NCBI GenBank assembly: GCA_016934855.1
Contig: JAFGSA010000007.1
Span: forward strand, 1-56,451
Origin: Elusimicrobiota bacterium
GTDB lineage: Bacteria; CG03; SLGR01; JAFGSA01
DNA length: 56,451 bases
Reading direction: 5' to 3'
This document shows, piece by piece, positions 54,358 to 56,451 of the stretch. Both the position numbers and the translations under genes were made by a program. Each line of letters begins with the position of its first letter. Position 1 is the stretch's first letter. Under the pieces are notes generated by a model, which was not told the DNA's origin, made no database searches, and saw nothing but the letters and a program-made list of their open reading frames with translations.

Positions 54358-55095
54358 ATGAGATACGGCATAATCTCGGATATCCACGGTAATTACGAAG
54401 CGCTCAGCGAGGTTCTCGATTTTCTGAGCGCATCCGGTGTGGAAAAGATAATATGCTGCGGAGATATAGTCGGCTACGGCCCTGATCCTGACGAATGTGT
54501 GGATAAAATACGCAGTCTGGGGAAAAATTCAAGCGTATCGGGCAACCATGACCGGGCAGTCGCCATGGGAGCCGATGAGCTGACTTTAAACAGCGCGGCT
54601 GAAACAGCACTGCTCTGGACCGTAAAAAACCTTTCCCCGGATAACCTGGAATACCTGTCCGGGCTTGATCTTATCGGGGAAAATGAGGATTTTACGTTTG
54701 TGCACGGAAGCCCGAGATACCCTCTTAACGAATATGTGCTGGATATAGCGCAGGCGTGCGCCAATTTCAAGATAATCGAGAAGAACATCTGTTTTATAGG
54801 GCATACGCATTCACCTTTGTATTATTATTACAGTTCAGAGGAGAATATGGGCGCGGATCTCTTCGCATGCGGGGAGCCCCTTGTATTGGACAGCACCCAG
54901 AAGTACCTGATAAACGTCGGTTCTGTAGGTCAGCCGCGGGACAAGAACCCCGATTCATCGCTTTGCATATATGATTCCTCCACCAGGCAGGTCATGCTGC
55001 ACAGGGTGCGCTATGATTATAAGAAGGTACAGAAAAAAATCATAAAAGCCGGGCTTCCGGAATTCCTGGCATACAGACTGGGTAAAGGTATATAA
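54358..55095 (+). CDS. Metallophosphoesterase (YfcE/MJ0936-like)
   Basis: 245 residues with all metallophosphoesterase blocks: ISDIHGNYEAL, CGDIVGYGPDPDECVD, GNHDRAVA, FVHGSPR, GHTHSPLYY and NVGSVGQPRD. It is a cytoplasmic di-metal phosphodiesterase; substrates of such proteins vary and the natural one is unknown. Coupled to the WecG/TagA-like gene. The 3' flank (55096-55125) is a run of TATA repeats before the tRNA promoter. Confidence 0.92.
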   Translation: MRYGIISDIHGNYEALSEVLDFLSASGVEKIICCGDIVGYGPDPDECVDKIRSLGKNSSVSGNHDRAVAMGADELTLNSAAETALLWTVKNLSPDNLEYLSGLDLIGENEDFTFVHGSPRYPLNEYVLDIAQACANFKIIEKNICFIGHTHSPLYYYYSSEENMGADLFACGEPLVLDSTQKYLINVGSVGQPRDKNPDSSLCIYDSSTRQVMLHRVRYDYKKVQKKIIKAGLPEFLAYRLGKGI

Positions 55096-55125
55096 TATTA
55101 TTATATATATTATATATATCCGGGG

Positions 55126-55154
55126 TTGACAAACCCAGCGCATTTAACTAATAT
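55126..55154 (+). promoter_or_regulatory. Promoter for the tRNA cluster
   Basis: Consensus TTGACA (55126-55131), 17 bases, TAATAT (55149-55154), 23 bases ahead of tRNA-Thr(TGT). Confidence 0.7.
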
Positions 55155-55177
55155 ATCACAATTTGGAAATATGGTGG

Positions 55178-55253
55178 GCCGATGTAGCTCAATTGGCAGA
55201 GCAGCTCACTTGTAATGAGCAGGTTACGGGTTCGATTCCTGTCATCGGCTCCA
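55178..55253 (+). tRNA. tRNA-Thr (anticodon TGT)
   Basis: 76 nt: acceptor GCCGATG/CATCGGC, anticodon stem GCTCA/TGAGC with loop CTTGTAA (anticodon TGT), T arm ACGGG-TTCGATT-CCTGT, encoded CCA. First tRNA of the Thr-Tyr-Gly-Thr cluster. No 3'-end duplication follows it. Confidence 0.97.
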
Positions 55254-55285
55254 TATTGCCTTTATATAATGTAAAATGTGTAAAG

Positions 55286-55338
55286 TGTAATGTGAGTTCC
55301 TGCAGGGCCTAATTACACATAAAAAATGACACATTACA
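55286..55338 (+). repeat. Inverted repeat in Thr-Tyr tRNA spacer
   Basis: TGTAATGTG (55286-55294) and CACATTACA (55330-55338) form a perfect 9-bp inverted repeat. The left arm lies in TAAAGTGTAATG, a word also present in the next spacer. It may be a processing stem or a dispersed repeat. Confidence 0.65.
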
Positions 55339-55350
55339 GTGTGTTTTTAT

Positions 55351-55436
55351 GGACAGGTGGCCGAGCGGCTAAAGGCGACAGACTGTAAATCTGTTCCCGT
55401 GAGGGTACGGAAGTTCGAATCTTCCCCTGTCCACCA
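55351..55436 (+). tRNA. tRNA-Tyr (anticodon GTA)
   Basis: 86 nt with a long variable arm: acceptor GGACAGG/CCTGTCC, anticodon stem ACAGA/TCTGT with loop CTGTAAA (anticodon GTA), T loop TTCGAAT, encoded CCA. Confidence 0.97.
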
Positions 55437-55447
55437 GATTGTCTAAA

Positions 55448-55502
55448 GTGTAATGCGGGGCTATGAGATGTGTTTATCGCATATTTCCATGATGCATTAC
55501 AC
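55448..55502 (+). repeat. Inverted repeat in Tyr-Gly tRNA spacer
   Basis: GTGTAATGC (55448-55456) and GCATTACAC (55494-55502) form a perfect 9-bp inverted repeat. It is homologous in its word (TAAAGTGTAATG) and design to the repeat at 55286-55338. Confidence 0.65.
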
Positions 55503-55526
55503 ATGGCAAGTTTAACGGATATTCGG

Positions 55527-55600
55527 GCGGGTGTTGCTTAGTGGTAAAGCTCCAGCCTTCCAAGCTGGTCATGTGGGTTCGATTCCCATCACCCGCTCCA
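55527..55600 (+). tRNA. tRNA-Gly (anticodon TCC)
   Basis: 74 nt: acceptor GCGGGTG/CACCCGC, anticodon stem CCAGC/GCTGG with loop CTTCCAA (anticodon TCC), T arm TGGG-TTCGATT-CCCA, encoded CCA. The hairpin repeat follows the CCA directly. Confidence 0.97.
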
Positions 55601-55627
55601 TGAACCACGTTGGGTTCATGGCACGCC
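55600..55627 (+). repeat. Hairpin repeat abutting tRNA-Gly CCA end
   Basis: ATGAACC/GGTTCAT stem followed by GGCACGCC, differing from the copy at 38345 by a single base over 28 positions. It starts on the A of the tRNA CCA. Confidence 0.85.
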
Positions 55628-55882
55628 AGAATGGTGGATATACATGGGAATCGAAGCCAATGAGGAAGCGAGCGCTGCCGGTGGCAGATTAAGCGAGCGA
55701 CCGAATGAACCCGAACGCTCCCTCAGGCTCAGATTCAGATATCGAGAGAGCGGGAGTTTATAGGGTAGCGAACGATAAGGATTCCCGGAAGCAGATATCA
55801 GATGACAGGTAAGTTGTAGATGTCAGGTCTATAATTCAATCTGGGTCTTATAGCTTACGGCTTATAACTTATAACTGGATAT
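55628..55882 (+). other. Spacer between tRNA-Gly and tRNA-Thr(GGT)
   Basis: 255 bp without a credible gene. It holds ATGGGAATCGAA (55649-55660), the reverse complement of the tRNA-Gly T arm; a CTGCC/GGCAG hairpin (about 55676-55688); CAGATGAC-type words at 55795-55828; and CTTAYRRCTTA words at 55847-55876. A frame open from the tRNA end runs to TAG at about 55760 (VHGTPEWWIYMGIEANEE) but has no ribosome site. Confidence 0.5.
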
Positions 55883-55958
55883 GCTGGGATAGCTCAGTCG
55901 GTAGAGCACATGCATGGTAAGCATGAGGTCGTGGGTTCAATTCCCATTCCCAGCTCCA
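55883..55958 (+). tRNA. tRNA-Thr (anticodon GGT)
   Basis: 76 nt: acceptor GCTGGGA/TCCCAGC, anticodon stem CATGC/GCATG with loop ATGGTAA (anticodon GGT), T arm GTGGG-TTCAATT-CCCAT, encoded CCA. It is intact and followed at once by insert copy B and a 32-bp copy of its own 3' end. Confidence 0.97.
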
Positions 55959-56120
55959 TATTAAAGGCAATATCATTGACAAAAAGGCAGTCCGGCACAT
56001 AAAGCCGAACGACCTGCAAAAGGTCCGGAAAAAGTATTTTTTCTGGATATAACAGGGGTGACAGGGAATGTAATTACCGTCATCAGGGGGCAGAGCCCCC
56101 TATGAAAGCTGCCTGCAGCT
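55959..56120 (+). repeat. tRNA-3'-end-associated structured insert, copy B
   Basis: 162 bp, homologous to 38156-38313. Stems: GACCT/AGGTC (56011-56025); CCGGAAAAA with TTTTTTCTGG (56025-56046, imperfect); AGGGGGC/GCCCCCT (56085-56101); AGCTGC/GCAGCT (56107-56120, abutting the tRNA copy). Against copy A the last stem differs at two base pairs, both changed on both strands so pairing is kept. The first 50 bp do not align with copy A. The DLQKVRKKYF frame stops soon after, at ATA TAA. Confidence 0.75.
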
Positions 56121-56152
56121 GGTCGTGGGTTCAATTCCCATTCCCAGCTCCA
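56121..56152 (+). pseudogene. Exact 32-bp copy of the tRNA-Thr(GGT) 3' end
   Basis: Identical to 55927-55958, offset 194 bp, starting at the same tRNA position as the copy at 38314. As there, the preceding base is T rather than A. Confidence 0.95.
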
Positions 56153-56216
56153 TGCACCGCGTGGGGTACATGGCAAGCCATGGTGCATGCCCTGAATCTG
56201 CGGGGTTCATGGGCAG
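56152..56216 (+). repeat. Hairpin repeat abutting the displaced tRNA-Thr(GGT) end
   Basis: ATGCACC/GGTACAT (one mismatch) followed by GGCAAGCC (to 56179), the third member of the family at 38345 and 55600. A degenerate half unit, GGGGTTCATGGGCA, lies at about 56198-56211. The remaining sequence to 56288 shows nothing recognisable. Confidence 0.7.
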
Positions 56217-56288
56217 AAGCCGGAATCAGGAAGCTGCGTTTTAGGCTTATAGATAACACTAATTTTTGTATGCGGGCATAGCAGGAAC

Positions 56289-56317
56289 TTGACATCTGAC
56301 AGATATAAAAATAAGAT
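56289..56317 (+). promoter_or_regulatory. Candidate promoter for the gene beyond the right edge
   Basis: TTGACA (56289-56294), 17 bases, TAAGAT (56312-56317). The -35 lies within a GACATCTGACAGAT word of the dispersed repeat family, so it could be fortuitous. A TACAAT at 56369 is an alternative -10 without a clear -35. Confidence 0.4.
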
Positions 56318-56441
56318 TATAGACTTAAACTGTTAGGCGCAGGGGGGATTCGAAAATATCATTTTGCCTACAATATAAAAACAAAAGTAAAGATATTAGC
56401 TGAAAATCTTAATAAGAGATCGGGAAAAAGAAAGAAAGCGC

Positions 56442-56447
56442 AGGAGG
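56442..56447 (+). promoter_or_regulatory. Shine-Dalgarno for a gene starting just past the window
   Basis: Strong AGGAGG in a purine-rich leader, 4 bases from the window end, with no start codon after it. By the Thr-Tyr-Gly-Thr tRNA order known upstream of tufB in E. coli, the next gene may be tuf (inference). Confidence 0.6.
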
Positions 56448-56451
56448 AAGA

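Noticed and set aside
55973..56188. Minus-strand 71-residue frame over insert B
   Set aside because: Antisense of the tRNA 3' copy and hairpins; composition and position show it is a shadow.
1..56451. CRISPR array, rRNA operon or insertion sequence with transposase
   Set aside because: No regularly spaced identical repeats, no rRNA-like sequence and no transposase or integrase-like frame were found on reading both strands.

Overview
The window looks like a chromosomal segment of an uncultured, Gram-negative-type bacterium. It has two PorV/PorQ-like outer-membrane proteins, two lipoproteins, a Wzz-type polysaccharide kinase and several O-antigen-ligase-like proteins. Ile is very often ATA and Arg very often AGG/AGA, although overall GC looks close to balanced. 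Together with the many receiver proteins and degenerate intergenic words, this suggests a candidate-phylum lineage such as Omnitrophota or a relative. That placement is a low-confidence impression; no rRNA is present to settle it.

Layout. 1-7069: a giant 5'-truncated surface protein with Fn3/Ig-like repeats and a type IX-like C-terminal sorting domain, translationally coupled to a PorV-TPR fusion. 7098-10642: a histidine kinase and four tandem stand-alone receivers. 10635-17212: mixed housekeeping genes (TspO, DUF2141, a zinc-ribbon membrane protein, a half-size permease, a nitroreductase, a BASS transporter, a radical SAM enzyme). 17241-20099: an exported superoxide-dismutase-like protein, then a zinc metallopeptidase/ATP-grasp pair. 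20117-25890: a second signalling block (BY-kinase-receiver fusion, TPR lipoprotein, hybrid kinase, diguanylate cyclase) that is partly a paralogous copy of the first. 26110-30784: Hsp20, a membrane protein pair, two M48 peptidases, DUF1848 and a 36-residue lysine-rich histone-H1-like protein too short for ordinary gene calling. 31000-37979: a receiver, flavin reductase, CsgG-like beta-barrel protein, GAF-PAS protein, zinc-ribbon protein, P-loop protein and a first O-antigen-ligase-like protein. 38024-46591: tRNA-Thr(CGT), a PorV-like protein, two more ligase-TPR proteins, then DUF5693 and CsaB. 46615-55095: ruvC-ruvA-ruvB, a radical SAM protein, queH, smc, a WecG/TagA transferase and a phosphoesterase. 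55126-56451: tRNA-Thr(TGT), Tyr(GTA), Gly(TCC), Thr(GGT), the order known upstream of tufB in E. coli, ending in a strong Shine-Dalgarno at the window edge.

The most unusual signal is at the tRNAs. Two different tRNA-Thr genes 18 kb apart are each followed by a homologous insert of about 160 bp (38156-38313 and 55959-56120), then by an exact 32-bp copy of that tRNA's own 3' end. The duplications start at the same tRNA position at both loci. The inserts share a set of hairpins, and the last stem shows two compensatory base-pair changes. The displaced 3' ends, and the intact tRNA-Gly, are followed directly by a related hairpin repeat. This reads like a tiny non-autonomous tRNA-targeting element or a structured tRNA-derived RNA. 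I do not recognise it as a named family.

Other recurring themes are a high receiver-to-kinase ratio (eight receiver domains, two kinases), duplicated TPR-kinase modules, surface-polysaccharide assembly, and promoters whose -10 hexamer is TAGTAT.
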